From assembly GCA_947561715.1 (NCBI GenBank), contig OX387201.1, positions 625,001-689,000 of the forward strand: DNA of 64,000 bases, read 5' to 3'. The notes below the pieces were generated by a model. It was not told the origin of the DNA. It made no database searches and saw only the letters and a program-made list of their open reading frames with translations. How positions within the stretch are numbered: the stretch's first letter is position 1; each line of letters begins with the position of its first letter. The stretch is from Ascidia mentula (lineage: Eukaryota > Chordata > Ascidiacea > Phlebobranchia > Ascidiidae). A program made the translations under genes and the position numbers. Positions 21,184 to 34,260 of this stretch are shown one piece after another.

Positions 21184-24100
21184 TTAGAGATCTTCGTGAA
21201 CCGCGTGCTTCACTTCATCTGAAACAAAAAAAAATCACATCAAAAATATAAGTTTTTGTTTCGGTTTTAACATCTTCCAAACCTCGTTTATTTAACTCCT
21301 CCATCGCCTCCTTCTCCTGCTCCTCCTGATTCATGTCCTCCACTCTCTCCTGCAACTTCTTAATTTCCTCATCATACTCCGGCCATTCCTTCACAATCCT
21401 CACCGCCGCCGTCAACTTTGGCTCCTTCGTCATCGGGTTGTTACACTGTATGACGTAATAAACGCGTCAGTATGACGTCAAACAATGAGAGTATTTTTCA
21501 AAGCTGACCAAGTCGATTGTTTTCGCCTTGCTCTTGGATTCTTCACTACACCAGGTGGCGCACCAGAGCCACTCTTGCGGAAGGGATTTGATTCCAACCT
21601 GAGAATAGGAAAAGTTTATTTTTTAATCAAATACGTCTGGTGTTTGAGGATGGCAGGGCTCGGTGTGAACAAATCTCTACTTTAAAAGCTGCGACGTTAA
21701 ATTTTGAAAATGACACAAAAAGACATACATTTATAAATAAAATATTTACACAAAAACGTTTTTTTAAAAACAATTAATAATACAAAGAAAAACGTGTAGA
21801 AAAGCAGTAAGACTCAATGACGAATAACAGTGGAAGTATTAAAGGTTTGAAATCTCGCACCTGGTGAATCATATTATTCGGTAAATCCTGGTCAAGATTA
21901 GCCAAAGAATTCGGATCCTGGGAAAGTCCCTGGTACTGTCCCCTCAAACGATCGCCGGCGGCAATCAAGCGGAACTTCTTGAGATCTACCACATAGATGG
22001 CGCTAGAGACAAAGACATTTGCATTAATTTCACGCAATCGGGGGAAAATATTCAATTTGATTTTTTTTGAATATTTTTTAAATATCCACACACTTTGGTT
22101 GATCAAAAGAACTGGCACAATTTTGCAGTTAAACACGGGAATATATCAACTAACATCGAAAGAAAAGCGAATCACAAGGTGAACACGTTGCTTTCCACTT
22201 CCACATTTATAACAACATACAAGAAAAACTTCACATTGGTATTTAACAACTAGTTGGGCATCAAAATTAGTGGGGTAATCACCTGATGTGGTACTTTCTT
22301 CCTGCCAAGTGACTTGCCCAGTAACCTCCCTTCCAAAACCTGAAGCCGTCCATTTCCTTCTTGTCGCTACAGAAGGGGGTGTACCCGTAGGGGTTTCCCT
22401 CAAGGTCCAAGTCGCGGAGTTCCTGAGTTAATTCATAAAATTTTAATCAAGGATTCCCAAATATTTTTACTCCCCTATCTTTTAGCAGTAACGAAATATT
22501 TAGTGAATATTTTTGAAAAGAAAATCATGCATGATTAACAGCATCCTAGCTTTGGCTTTTCTTTACTTTCTTAAGTTATCAACTCCACTTATTTTGCACG
22601 TTAGTGAATATTTATTGCAAGTTATGTAAGAGAAAACCTAAGTAAATTGTCTTTCTGCAAAACGGAAATGTTTCCTCCTATATTACTTGTTAAAATATCA
22701 GATGTCAAGTCTTTGTTGTCCATAAGACTGTCGGGAGATTTCTACACATATTTTAAGAGTTCTCTTTCATTGCAACAGTTAATTAAAATATGAAAACCTC
22801 TCAGGAGGGGTGTAGTTTGTAAACTAAATGTTGTGTTTTGATGCAAAATGTCGTGGATATTTTTCACTGTCGTTTACCTTAAGATCTGCTCGGACAATCT
22901 GGTCGGCGTCAACGAATATGATTTTGTCAACTCCCAATGGAAAGAGAACGTCCAGGAAAAGTATCTTGTAACTAAAATAATGTTTAAAATTTTTATTAAA
23001 TTCCGGAAAGCACTCGCCATTCTAGACAAACTATAACAACAAATTTCACCAACTTTCTCTATACTTATGGCAACATGTAATTCCAAATAACATTACCACG
23101 TATATTTACAATTACATGTAGTTCCACCTACCCCCACATCGTCCTCTGTTTCTCCTTCTGTTGCCTCAACCATCTCGGCCATTTGTACTGAATCAATTCA
23201 TAATCGAATCCGTATTCCTTTGCCATGTGAGGGATGAAGTCCTGAAAACAGATCCGTCTTTTAACCGATGTTTTGGCTTAATTTTAAATTTATCATCGAA
23301 GCAAAGTTTTTGCATTTATCTGCAGACTTTGTTTTGTGCCAATTGAACAGCAGCACTAGAACTGTCACATGCGCTCACAAAATACATTGGTTTAGTTTTG
23401 GTGCTGTACGTCTATAAAAATGCGCGGAAGCGATAATGTCATGTGGGAGCCAGAGTATTTGTACAAAGTATTTTGATTCGTCTAAAAAGTGCGCATTTTT
23501 ACTTTAAGGAAACCTTGGTTACTTCAGCAAAAATGCTGCAATTGTTCAATAAAAAATACGCACAAGATGTCCGCGGACAAACGCATGAAACCCGATTCGT
23601 GTTGAAAATAAAATGTTCCACTCCCACCTTAAACTGGGGGGAGATGTAATTCTTGAGAACCCAGAACTTGACTGGAGTCTTTGTATGTCGGAGGACACTG
23701 ACCATCATAATCCTCATCAATCTCTCGTACAAGTGTCCGGATGCAAGGGAGAAGATGTTAAGAACGTCGGAGGAGTTTGCAGGATGTTTGGAGGACTTTT
23801 CATCATCCTTATCAGCGCTACTTCCTCCAGTAAATGTGCTACGAGCAGAGAAGTTGTTCAGTGCATTTTAACCAGTTGGATGCAGGAGACAGTTGGTGAC
23901 GTTATGAAGATGAAAGTTACCACAGGCACACAACTCACAGTTTTAACAGATCTTTAATATAAACAATATAAACATATAACTGATGCAAAATTCATACAGA
24001 AGACGATTTGGTTGGTTCTACAATTACTCTTCATCCACAAAAACGGACGAAGGCGTGTGGACAAAACGATACGGCGGAGACTACACACCTATATTCGTTA

Positions 24101-27100
24101 TAGTGCCTTGAGGATGACTAACATTTATATGGGATATATTGTTTATCAAAGTGAACTCAGTGGTTCTCAACATTTGGTTTGTCATACCCCCACTCCCCTA
24201 TACAGTAATGCCCAGAAAGCAAAAACAAGCCAAACTTTCACCATGGAAGTCATCAAATATTTATAACTGTCTCACATCCAGTCAGATGTTAGAATTTCTC
24301 TGTTTATTTTTGGACAAATTTATTCAGTTTTTCAACCTCGTAATAGAGTTCCATATTCCTCCTGACTCTTCCTCTTCCTCAACATCCTTGCTCTTCTTCT
24401 CCTCCCCATCATCCAGAAGAGGAACTTCCAACATATCCGGTTTCTTCGATACCTGGGGAATATATGTTTGTCATTGTTACGAAACACAACAATCTCTTCA
24501 CGTTCTAAAATATTTCAGATTTGAAGATTTTGTTGAATGACTGGATGGAAATCAGGGCCCACAGGAGCGGGATCAGCATCCCACGAGGGCCCACATGGGT
24601 CTTGGGGGGCCATAAATGTAAAAAAGGGCCCATAACGTCATTGTTTGCTTTGAAACTGAGAAATTTTGCGGAAAAACCTTGGCAAGGGGAGAACACACCG
24701 CTACACAACAGTTGGGATGTAATTGTCTGTCGAGTCTATGTTAATATGATGTATCCGTATATTATGCTGCTCACTAAACCCCCAACCACCAGTGTTGAAG
24801 AGTAAAAACGGATCAAAACCGAATCCAACACATCTTGAAAACGTTACCTTCACAATTATAACTTTGCCTTTGAAACTGTCCATGAGAACGATGGCGTCAG
24901 AGCTTCCTGGTGGTGAATCCATGTTCTCATAACTGGAACCGAAAGCACGACGAAAATAATTTAAATTAAACTGGAGGCCATGGACCAAAGTGGAGTAAAA
25001 GTTGTCAAAATTCCCTTTCATTAGTTTGTGGCCAAGAAAATAGGAAACAAAGAAATGACCGTTCAGTTTGTTCGGGTTAATCATATGCTAATTAACAGTG
25101 ACATAAAACACCAAACCAGGGGGCCCTAAAACAACTTGGGGTCAATGGACCCCCTTAGGATCCGCAGTGACGTATCGAGAGTGGAGTGGTTCCACAGGAC
25201 AATACTTTAAACGATGACGTATATTTGGCGTGAGTTCTTCATTAAAACGGGGGGGTCTGCAAATTTGTAATCGGTGATGGGGTCCACAGAGCGAAAAATA
25301 TTGGCTAAGAGATCGGAACCCACACAGAAACCCAGCGTTTAAACCAAGACATTATGACGAAGTCCCACCTGACCATCTGGTAAAGATCCTGGGACCTCCC
25401 GGCTCTCAACTTGAGATGCCAAACACCAGGTTTCGTCTTCAGCTGGAAATAACCGAGGTTCGCCATGACGATCGTATCCACGGCAACCGAAGTTCTGTTC
25501 TCACCCAGAGTGAACTGCAGGCCACGGGGGGAAGTACCTAAATCGCGATGTGGTAAGTTTAAATCCATGGGAATGTGACAACGTATTAGGATGGGATTCG
25601 ACTTTGTAAATTTGTGGTTTCCGCAGAAAAAAAACATAAAAATCATTTTGTTCAAGGGGATTTGAAAGCATCATCAGTATGTGTTACTGCGTTGCCAGGC
25701 AAATACGATGCGCAAAGGCGCTTGTGGAGCTACAGAACTGTCAATTGGTCGCCCAGTTATTACTAGCATGAATAGCGATAGCAAAAAAACACAAACGACA
25801 AAAAGATATTTTGTCTGGACATTCAGAACAGATGAATTAATTGAAATTAACCGAAAAACTAATGCTGTTATTCTTCAGCATAGAAATCTTACACCCATCA
25901 TTCCATAACACATACCTGTGGTTAGGTCTCTTGCGTGACCTTCCAACACGAAATACTCCAACTCGTATTCGGCGACCACTGCGTTGTTTTTCACTTGTTC
26001 AAGTTTAATGTTGTCCAGATCGTAGAGAGCTTCGACCACTTCCGCCATCCAACCTTCTGGTGGGTGCATGGTTAGTGTGAGGATGGACTTCGCCGGCATA
26101 TCTGAAAACTTGGCGTGTGGTCCATCAGACAAGCTGTTGTCCACCTGGAAATTGAGAAAAACGTAAACTTACAGAATTATCCAGGATTTCTCAAATTTGT
26201 GTTTGTAAAGTGGCGATCTGGTAAATTTTAACTGATGGGCAACCCAAGCCACCAAAATTAGTTACATAATTTACGTCTCTTAATGTTGTCGTTTTGCATA
26301 ACAGACGAAACCTTCTTGGTAAACATATATCATTAAAAAACTTTCGTCTTTAAAATCTGCCAAGGAAAAATAGCCAAGCTCTTTATATTCGTACAATTAT
26401 TTCATATTTTATTAAACCCAGACGTCAGCAGATTTATGCCATCTGAACAAATCATATTTCCAAAACCAACAAATATTGAGCAATGTTAGCAACCTTAAAT
26501 GTGAGTTCTGGTTGAACGACATATCTGTAAAACCTCTTGACTGGAAGTTCCGATAACTTCTCCTTGCAGTTCATGTAGATCCTCACACGAGCGTTGAACA
26601 ACTCTTGCAACACCTGCGCAAAAAAATGCTAGGTTTATCTCGTTTCACAATACTTGCTTGTACAAGCATATAGGTAAGTGTTTCTTGACCGGAAAGGGAT
26701 AATAATATTTTTTGGTTTTTGTACATTTAGTACATCTCACCAAGGGGACAAATGCATCGGAAGAGGTTGGGAGTCAATTGCATAAAAAGCAGAGGGCCTG
26801 TATGACGTCACACAAAGACGTAAACAGTTAAAAAAGGAGCAACAAAACATCACCACTCACCATAACAATGGGGACAATCTCTTGTGCCTTCTCGCTCGCC
26901 GGGTCCAAAACCACTGTGATGTCATAAGGCGATAGTTCCGCATCACCGCTCGTGACCTTTATGACGCTATGCTCCTCCCGAAGGGGTGAAAGGTCACGAC
27001 GATCGGCATTGGATTTAGGTTGAGATCCAAGATGACTCGTCAACTTCATAATGAAGTCGCTAGCTGGAAATTTTCAATGTTATAATGTAATGTAATGAAC

Positions 27101-30100
27101 TCAATCTAAACACGGTAAGAATTCTGCCATTATTTCAAACGAATCCCGCCACATTTCACCAAAATGTTTATGTTCTAAATCCGAACCTTCAGGGGCGGTA
27201 AATTCTCTCGCAAGTGACTTGGTGAGTGATTCAACATGTCTCGCAGTTCCTTCGAACAACAAAGTTTCCAACAAGTTGAAATCGTCAGAAGTAAAAACTT
27301 CGTCCGAACCAATCGGCCCAACCACCTACAAATTATGGAGATTCCATAAAAAACGCCCCGAAACCTAAAGGTATTATGACGTCACCTTGCCATTTGTGAC
27401 GATCGCGTTTTGTCCGGGTTGCAAACCTAACACTGAGGTCACCCAATCAGATTGTGACGTCACATGAGGAACGGATATTTTTGGGTCGGCGTCGAATAAT
27501 TTCTCAAATTTATCCTCGTCCATACCGCCAACGTAGAAGTCTTTGACTGATCCGGTACCGGTACTAATTTTTTCCGCGTTCTCTTGTTTCATCTGTAAAA
27601 GTGTCAACAAAATTCGTAAAAATTTTAATCGTTGTCACGTGATAAACTCGCCAGTTTCGTGATAAAATTCCTCGCGTGGTTTGTCGTTTGTGTCGTCACA
27701 GCCGCTTCGTACGCCCGAATGAACTTCGCTGTCGCGACACTGTCACGGTTGGTTGGATTGTGGATCACTGCGATTCGTGAGTGGCTGCTTGATTTCTATT
27801 GAAACAAAATATGTAAATTGTTTTTAAATGAGTTGCATTGTTGGAAAATTAATTGAAAATGTTTAAGTTGGCATTCGGTTTATTGCATTAATGTTTCAAA
27901 AATAAATAAAATTGGTTGAAATTATTATTGGGATTCATTCGAAGTAAGTTTGAAAATAATTTAAGTCGTTGACTAAAATATTTCAGTACCAGATGTTTGA
28001 TCGCGTTGTAGACGAACGTTCTTCCACATTCACTTTCAACATCAGCCACAACCCACATTGTAACAGCTCGGATGTATTTGGAACTGTCAGTTTTCGATAA
28101 ATATCTACAACATAAAGTAAGTATATAACGTAAAAATAAATATTGCGAAACAAATGAGCCACAAACCCAGACAATTTTAAAGCTACAAGTTATGAGCAGA
28201 AAAATAATTTATTGGAAAATGCATAAACATGGATTTAAATAATAATGATTCCAGAAATCAAATTCAATTTAAGCAACACCTATATTCCAAGCACGTCAGT
28301 CATTACACCGAGTAATTTAAGACGGTTTTTACTCACAAAGGACCGAGGTTTGAAGCAAGAGTTGAGGTTTTGTCTTCAGCTGAAAGTTTGCTGAACTTGT
28401 CCAAGTTCCAATAAACGCTATCTGTTCACAAACATTAGACTTGCTCAAAAATCAAAACGCACTCAAGCATATAGAGCTGCAGACAGTTGTGTGCACTGTT
28501 TCAACATATAAGGTTTCATCAGTGCAATTGGTGACTGTAGCGTTGGACTAGCTTTTAAACTAGCCAGGCACAGAATTTTTCACTTTGTTCAACTTGTCGG
28601 TCAACGTCGATAACCACACACATTAAAACAGGAATAAGTTCCTGTTTTAACAAATTTTACAAGTCTTAATTGAGAGCTTTTCAAACCGACACCAACCTTT
28701 GTGACGATTTCCTAACAAGTCGATGTAGTAGCTAGCGCCACCTAGTATCCGTTCGTTGAAGCGGGGAACCACCTCGGGTTGTGTCATAAGGTAGTTGACG
28801 ATATTCATGCTGTTGTGGAGTTGTCCCATGTAAACTGCACGCTGTATGGGAGGGGTGTTGTCCAAGATTTTCTCTATTACCACCTGTGAAGAACAATTCA
28901 ACTTTTATCTACGTTCCATATTTATTTATAACTAGACGGTTGGATTGTTACATCATAATTACAATTTGTGTACCATATGCAAGAGCCTGATTGCTCGGTC
29001 GTGTTTTAGTGCAGTCAACCACTGCTGACTAATCACATGAGGCGTACAGCGTGACATATAATACTTCCCACAGAAAGCTTCAGCAACACAAGAGTTTTCC
29101 TGATACCTGTTCGAATTCATCTGGTGAAATCTCGTCGTCGGACAACAATATCCCGTTCAGAAGCACATTTACAGGGCCAGTAAGACCTGACCGAGTGTGA
29201 AAAGTTTTCCCAAGTTTACGCTTGTCATCGTATTCTGATCTGCACAAAAAATTACACGCTTGAAAGAACGTAAATACGTAGTAATATTTGTAAACACATT
29301 TCGAAAGCACAGGCGTTGCCGTTGCATAAAACATTACTGCGTTGTCGAAAGGTACTGGATTCAAATTCAAAATTTGAGTAAAAGAATGACAGACATGCAA
29401 ACACAATGCTTGCAACAGCGAGAAGTTTTAATTGGTCGGTTACAGTCGACAGACTTACTTTGGTCCCAATATATCCTCGACATCTGCGTCACTAAACTTC
29501 TTCTTCAATCTCTCTTTGATGTGATCTACTGTGATGATCTCTTCGTCGTTGAGAGATTTGAAAATCTACATGGAAAGTTGAATAATTGAACTAAAAAACC
29601 GAAAATTTTTCAAATAATTTGCTGCTAGGCATAGCTGGATCAGCCAACTCACGACCCTGGGCCAACGCTCTACCAACTGAGCTACAGGAGCTCAGTGGCT
29701 TCACGGGGTATATTGTGACCAAGGTACACTGGTGCGCAAGCGCACAACTTGCCGGCAACCTTCACACATACGTAGGGGACCATTTTAATCTGAAAGCATA
29801 AAGTTTAATCAACTTACACCAGTGAGAAATGAGAACGACTTTGCGGAATCGTCCAGTTCGTCGTGTGCGTAATTATAAGCTCGAACCAACGCAACCCCAG
29901 GGTCATCGTTGCCGTCAACTTCCGCTGAGTCATCAACCAGGAACGAGAAACCTGTCGAGTCATGATCAAAATTGAAAAAGGTTTTCGGTACATTTACATA
30001 AACATCACGTGAATTTGCATACATGTCAGGACATAATAGGATTAAATCTGCAATAAATATTATTGTGTAAACATATTGTTATGAATCAAACAAAGGCCAA

Positions 30101-33100
30101 CTCGGAGATTTAAAAATAAAACAAAAGAAATAAAAGAGTTCGGAGACCTTAAATAACGCCTGTATTATGAGTAAAACAACATATGAATAACTAACCGATT
30201 CTCAGGGGAACATCATTGGCCCAGAATATCTCTGCGGATTCAACCAAATATTTCATGTCTTCGTGCAATGGGTCGCAAACCACCACTAGGTGGAACATAT
30301 TCTTGCGGATCTTTCGCAGAGTTCCGGGGAATGCAGGACGTAACATCTCGTGAAGGTTGGTCGGCCACCGGTTGTATTTCTCGTCGTTCTCAATGTCGTT
30401 TGCCCACTGAAATGGACAACAACAAATGGGTAGGAATTATCCACACAAGCGATAATTCCAATAGCAACAAAATGAGACCGAAAAATTCCTTGATAGTTCA
30501 GAAAAAATAGTTTGCTTCATTGCACACGTAGATTGACTTTTAAAATAGTTTGGTCCATTGCACAACAAGTATTTGCAATCCGGTGTTTTTATTTTAGGCT
30601 GTAAGGACATTACAACTTGCAGCAAAAAGCATGGTTTGAAAGACAAGTGTCATTTGTTTATTAATTACTATAAGCATATAGTAATATATCTAAACTCCCA
30701 TGGATAAAAACTGAATTCACGTTTTTTCGCTCCATTATGAAATATTACAACGTACCACTATTGAGGCATCTCTCATATCAAGTCTGTAATTCTCTGGTGT
30801 TTCGGAATTAAGGTTGATTTTCAGTGTACGGTGAAGATCGTCCCCAGTTAAGTTCAAATTCTTGAGGCCGGCAATCAACTTCCCTTCGTTCCGGAGGAGA
30901 TCCAAGATTCTACGGTGGCATAAAGTTGTTGTTACTTTGTGAAGGACAGAAGTAACTAGTTACAGTACTTACTCTGTATTGATCATGAGGCGATTTCTTT
31001 TATTTTCGTGAAGAAACCATAGTTATGTAATTAAAGACTAATTTAAGGACTACATCCATCAAAGTTTTGAAACGTCTTTATACGTTTAAACTGCTCAATC
31101 ACAAACCAATGTTTCCACTAATTAAAGCTCAGGGTTCCCAAACTGGATTCCTAATGCTTCATAAAAAAATATAAGGGGTTCATGGGCTACGATTCAGTTA
31201 CAAGCAAAAAAAAACTGGTTTGTATTTCTTGGGGTTAACAAATAAGTTTGGGAAACACAGTTTTAGAGAGCTTGCTTTACAAATTAATGAAGCATACAAT
31301 AATTAATATCGTACTGTTCATGTTATATTCTTCAGTTTTAAAAAACTAATTTTCCTACAATCATCCAACTAGATCACCAAGTACTTGAAGCTACCGTCAC
31401 CATTTCACTACAACTCACGCAAACAGGTTTAAGAAATCAACGCTTAGTGGGAGTTGGTTTATGAAAAGACAAGGTTCACCAGGAAGTACCAGGTTCATTC
31501 GTATCCATAACTGTGTATGTCAACATTTACCATAGATTAGAATATTGAGATATATTCCCTCCATTACTTGCCACCAAACTTTTAAATTTTTATGTAAAAA
31601 GCAAACCTTGAATTATCATCTTGGAATTTTGCAAAAATGTGAATTGAGTTTGATGGCAGACAATAGAAATCTTACTTATAAATATCGGTATCATCAAGAT
31701 CGATCTGCATCCCGTTCAGTAAAAATACTGAATCACCGGAATCCATGTCAAAATCTTGAAACCTCTGCAACGTGTCGCATTAAATAAAACTCATTTGTTT
31801 ATTTATGTTCATCAGGATTACAGAAAAATTTCGATTTCCACTACATTTGCCAGACAAGTACATTATTACATAACAAACTCCTTTTGACTTTTCGTAGCAC
31901 TTACACAAGTTGCTTTAAAATTTCAAATATGTTTTCATTACTGGTTGCAATGCATTTTCTCTATGTGATTGTTTTTAAGTTCGATTACCTGTTGGTTCTT
32001 CTTGATTTCTGCACGCAGAGCATCAGCAACATTTTGTTTCACCAATGATCTGAAAGATATCACTTTTGTATAAGTCTCATTACTCATGTGGAAATCTAAA
32101 TACTAACCTGACTTTCAGCGGGAAGTTCTGACTGACGTCTTTGAGAACTTTCAGTTGTTCCTCAGGAGGGGACGTCAACACTCTGGCTGCAGCCTGTTAA
32201 TAATATACATATGTACAATAATACTTTAATACAAAATAAAAATGTGTACAAACCAGGGTTCGCCCCTGCTGTTGTTTGGTACCTAGATATGGCTACCCAA
32301 CGTATTGAAGTACCACAAAGTGGGAACTTCTGTGCTAGTTTTAAGGCTAATTCAGTACAATCACCATCTGATGAGACCTCACAGGTCGAAACCCTTTTTA
32401 AATAACAACCTGAAAACTAAGGTCCTGAAGTTGCCAGACTTTCATTGGAGTTATTTCATTGGTTGATTCGATCAGGTGGTTTCTGAGGTCGGTCAACTGT
32501 GACGACATGTTGGGATGGAGTTTTCGCAAAGTTGCGAAGTCAAAACCCTCGACTTCAATGTCTCCCTCATCTTCCATCGCACTGGAGCCGCTAACGTCTG
32601 CAAAGTTTAAGATAATTTGAACAAAATATAAAGGAAGAAGTATTGTTTTGTATGTTTAGTTGAGGTTTAAACGTTGGCAATTGTTAAAAACTATAAAACA
32701 AAATTTTCTGATGAAGCTTGTAGCCTTTGTACCTTTGACTTTACTGTCATCCAGAGCTTTGTATTCTGTACTCTTGATTGCCAGTTCAACACCATAACCT
32801 GACAATGGAAACAATAACTAGTTGGAACATTTAATAACAACATAAACTTTAAATGAAAAATATGTGGACCGAAACTTGTTGAACACATTAAAATAATAAT
32901 TGAAGAGCTACTATTCGCGATGGCGAGCTGTTATTTGCAAATCTGTCAAAAAACATTTATATTTACACCATAACCCTGTGCAGTATGTTGGGAAAAACTT
33001 TTGTGCCAGAATTTCCTTTTATTTCACCAACCTGACAGTCTGACTTTTTGCTTGGGTCGTGCACGAACAAAATGCCTGAAAACATATCTTGCATGGCCCT

Positions 33101-34260
33101 CTGTCGCCATTCGCTGGAGAAAAGTGTGAGCTTCTTTAAAATTTGGATCCAGGATATTCGCGTACAAGATGATGGTCTCGTTTAAAGTCTGGGAGGCTAA
33201 AACCAAGAGTGAAATCATAACCTTGAAATCACAAAACTATTCACCTTTATATAAAAACTCATACATAATATTAAGAAATTATGCAGAGCTAGTAATATGA
33301 ACAATATCATAGCTTAGAACACAAAAGCCTAAACTTTACAGTCAATACCTGGAAAGATATGATCTTGCTTAAATGTGGCAGCAGGGGTGGAAGTTTTTTT
33401 TACTGATTTCAACGTCTCAAATACTTTAGTGAAATCACAAACCACATGACCATGAACGTCGAAAAATAAACTGCATCCTGTCGGATCAACTGTCTTGGCC
33501 AACTAGGGACAAAAAAGGTAGGCTAGTTTCATTATACCCATATTGATGCTGTTGCTAAAAGGGATTTAAAGATGATTTTAAATGGACAATACTGTATGTA
33601 GATGTACTGGCTAGTAAAAAATAAAATTTGTGTGTTACTTCAAGGAGGTGAACTCAAGACACAGGAAGGTGGGGAAAATTGGCAAAATTGCAATGAAAAG
33701 TTTAGGTCTACGTTACGGTGGTATTATACAAACAATATAATTTGTTTACATATATATGAACAAAATTTTCATACTTGATGGAACATCTCTATTCTCGGAG
33801 AGTATGTCCGAAGAGACAAAGCAAACTTGAGCAGTTGAATTCGAAGGGAGTCGAAACCATCATTTAGCACAGTACGAGCAGCCTTCAATGTGGCCTCGTA
33901 CATCGTCCTTGCCGATTGCCTACTGTTTGTTAGCCCAAAGTCAACAATTTTGTCAACGTAACTCCAAAAAAGGGCTGGACTTTCTTCAGCTATATATTCA
34001 CTGAAAATAACAACATGTTAGTTTATTAACAAAGCTAAGTTTATATTTCTTACTACATTGCCATATAAAGCATTGGTAATATAGTTTTGAACAAAAACAC
34101 AATATATTACAGACTAGTATATCATTACAGTAACTAACCTTGCTTCCAGGATAACTGGAGTATCGGGCCATTTACTGCTTAGACCAGCTATCACAGGTTT
34201 TGACTTTGCAGAAACATCAGAAAATAACAGGAAAACCAACAGGCCACAGGCTTGCAACAT
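21184..34260 (-). CDS. UGGT1: UDP-glucose:glycoprotein glucosyltransferase (UGGT), complete
   Basis: Thirty-four exons, about 1607 aa, slightly longer than vertebrate UGGT1. The enzyme is the ER folding sensor that re-glucosylates high-mannose glycans on misfolded glycoproteins so they rebind calnexin/calreticulin. The signal peptide ([13 protein letters not shown]) precedes [13 protein letters not shown], and the luminal sensor part includes [19 protein letters not shown] and [14 protein letters not shown]. The C-terminal GT24 domain shows [31 protein letters not shown] (metal-binding DAD), [18 protein letters not shown] and LPQEWLWC. The last exon (21184-21218) gives the ER-retention tail HEDL. 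Catalytic exons: 23628-23838, 23132-23241, 22878-22971, 22283-22422, 21861-22002, 21509-21598, 21283-21445. An upstream in-frame ATG about seven codons earlier is possible. Paralogue status (1 or 2) is not resolved. Confidence 0.95.
22513..22600 (-). mobile_element. SINE-like hairpin element, second copy, 13 bp TSD
   Basis: Flanked by TTAGTGAATATTT at 22500-22512 and 22601-22613. On the minus strand it reads GTGCAAAATAAGTGGAGTT followed by GCCAAAGCTAGGATG, matching the left half of the element at 10768-10922. It lacks most of the internal part. It sits in a UGGT intron. Confidence 0.7.
27593..27651 (-). other. 59 bp GC-AG intron of UGGT
   Basis: UGGT similarity and reading phase require exon 18 (27652-27795) to end after ITKL and exon 19 (27386-27592) to begin MKQENAEK. 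The only phase-0 donor is GCGAGT, that is GTGAGT with C at position 2. The nearby GT dinucleotides are both phase 1. The acceptor is CAG. At 59 bp this is among the shortest introns in the window. Confidence 0.6.
28475..28529 (-). ncRNA. Hammerhead ribozyme candidate in UGGT intron (sense)
   Basis: On the minus strand: stem I strand AATTGCA, core CTGATGA (28516-28522), a 13 nt stem II hairpin (28503-28515; AAC pairs with GTT), GAAA (28499-28502), a five-pair stem III (ACAGT with ACTGT, loop GCACACA), cleavage-site GTC and stem I return TGCAGCT. All invariant core bases are present. Stem II is weak and its first pair is A-U, not G-C; stem I pairs through four Watson-Crick bases plus one wobble. 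It lies in the intron between 28421 and 28697, in the direction of UGGT transcription, with the cleavage site about 60 nt from the acceptor. Confidence 0.6.
29616..29720 (-). repeat. tRNA-derived SINE, family 2
   Basis: On the minus strand: CTCCTGTAGCTCAGTTGGTA (A box), GAGCGTTGG, CCCAGGGTCGTGAGTTGG, then the body GCTGATCCAGCTATGC. The same head and body order occurs at 55605-55780. The tRNA fold is damaged, so this is a retroposon and not a tRNA gene. It lies in a UGGT intron. Confidence 0.65.
31130..31260. mobile_element. hAT-like MITE (tentative)
   Basis: About 131 bp begins CAGGGTTCCCAAACT and ends AGTTTGGGAAACACAG, imperfect terminal inverted repeats of the type common in hAT MITEs. A clean 8 bp target-site duplication was not found. 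It is in a UGGT intron. Confidence 0.4.
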
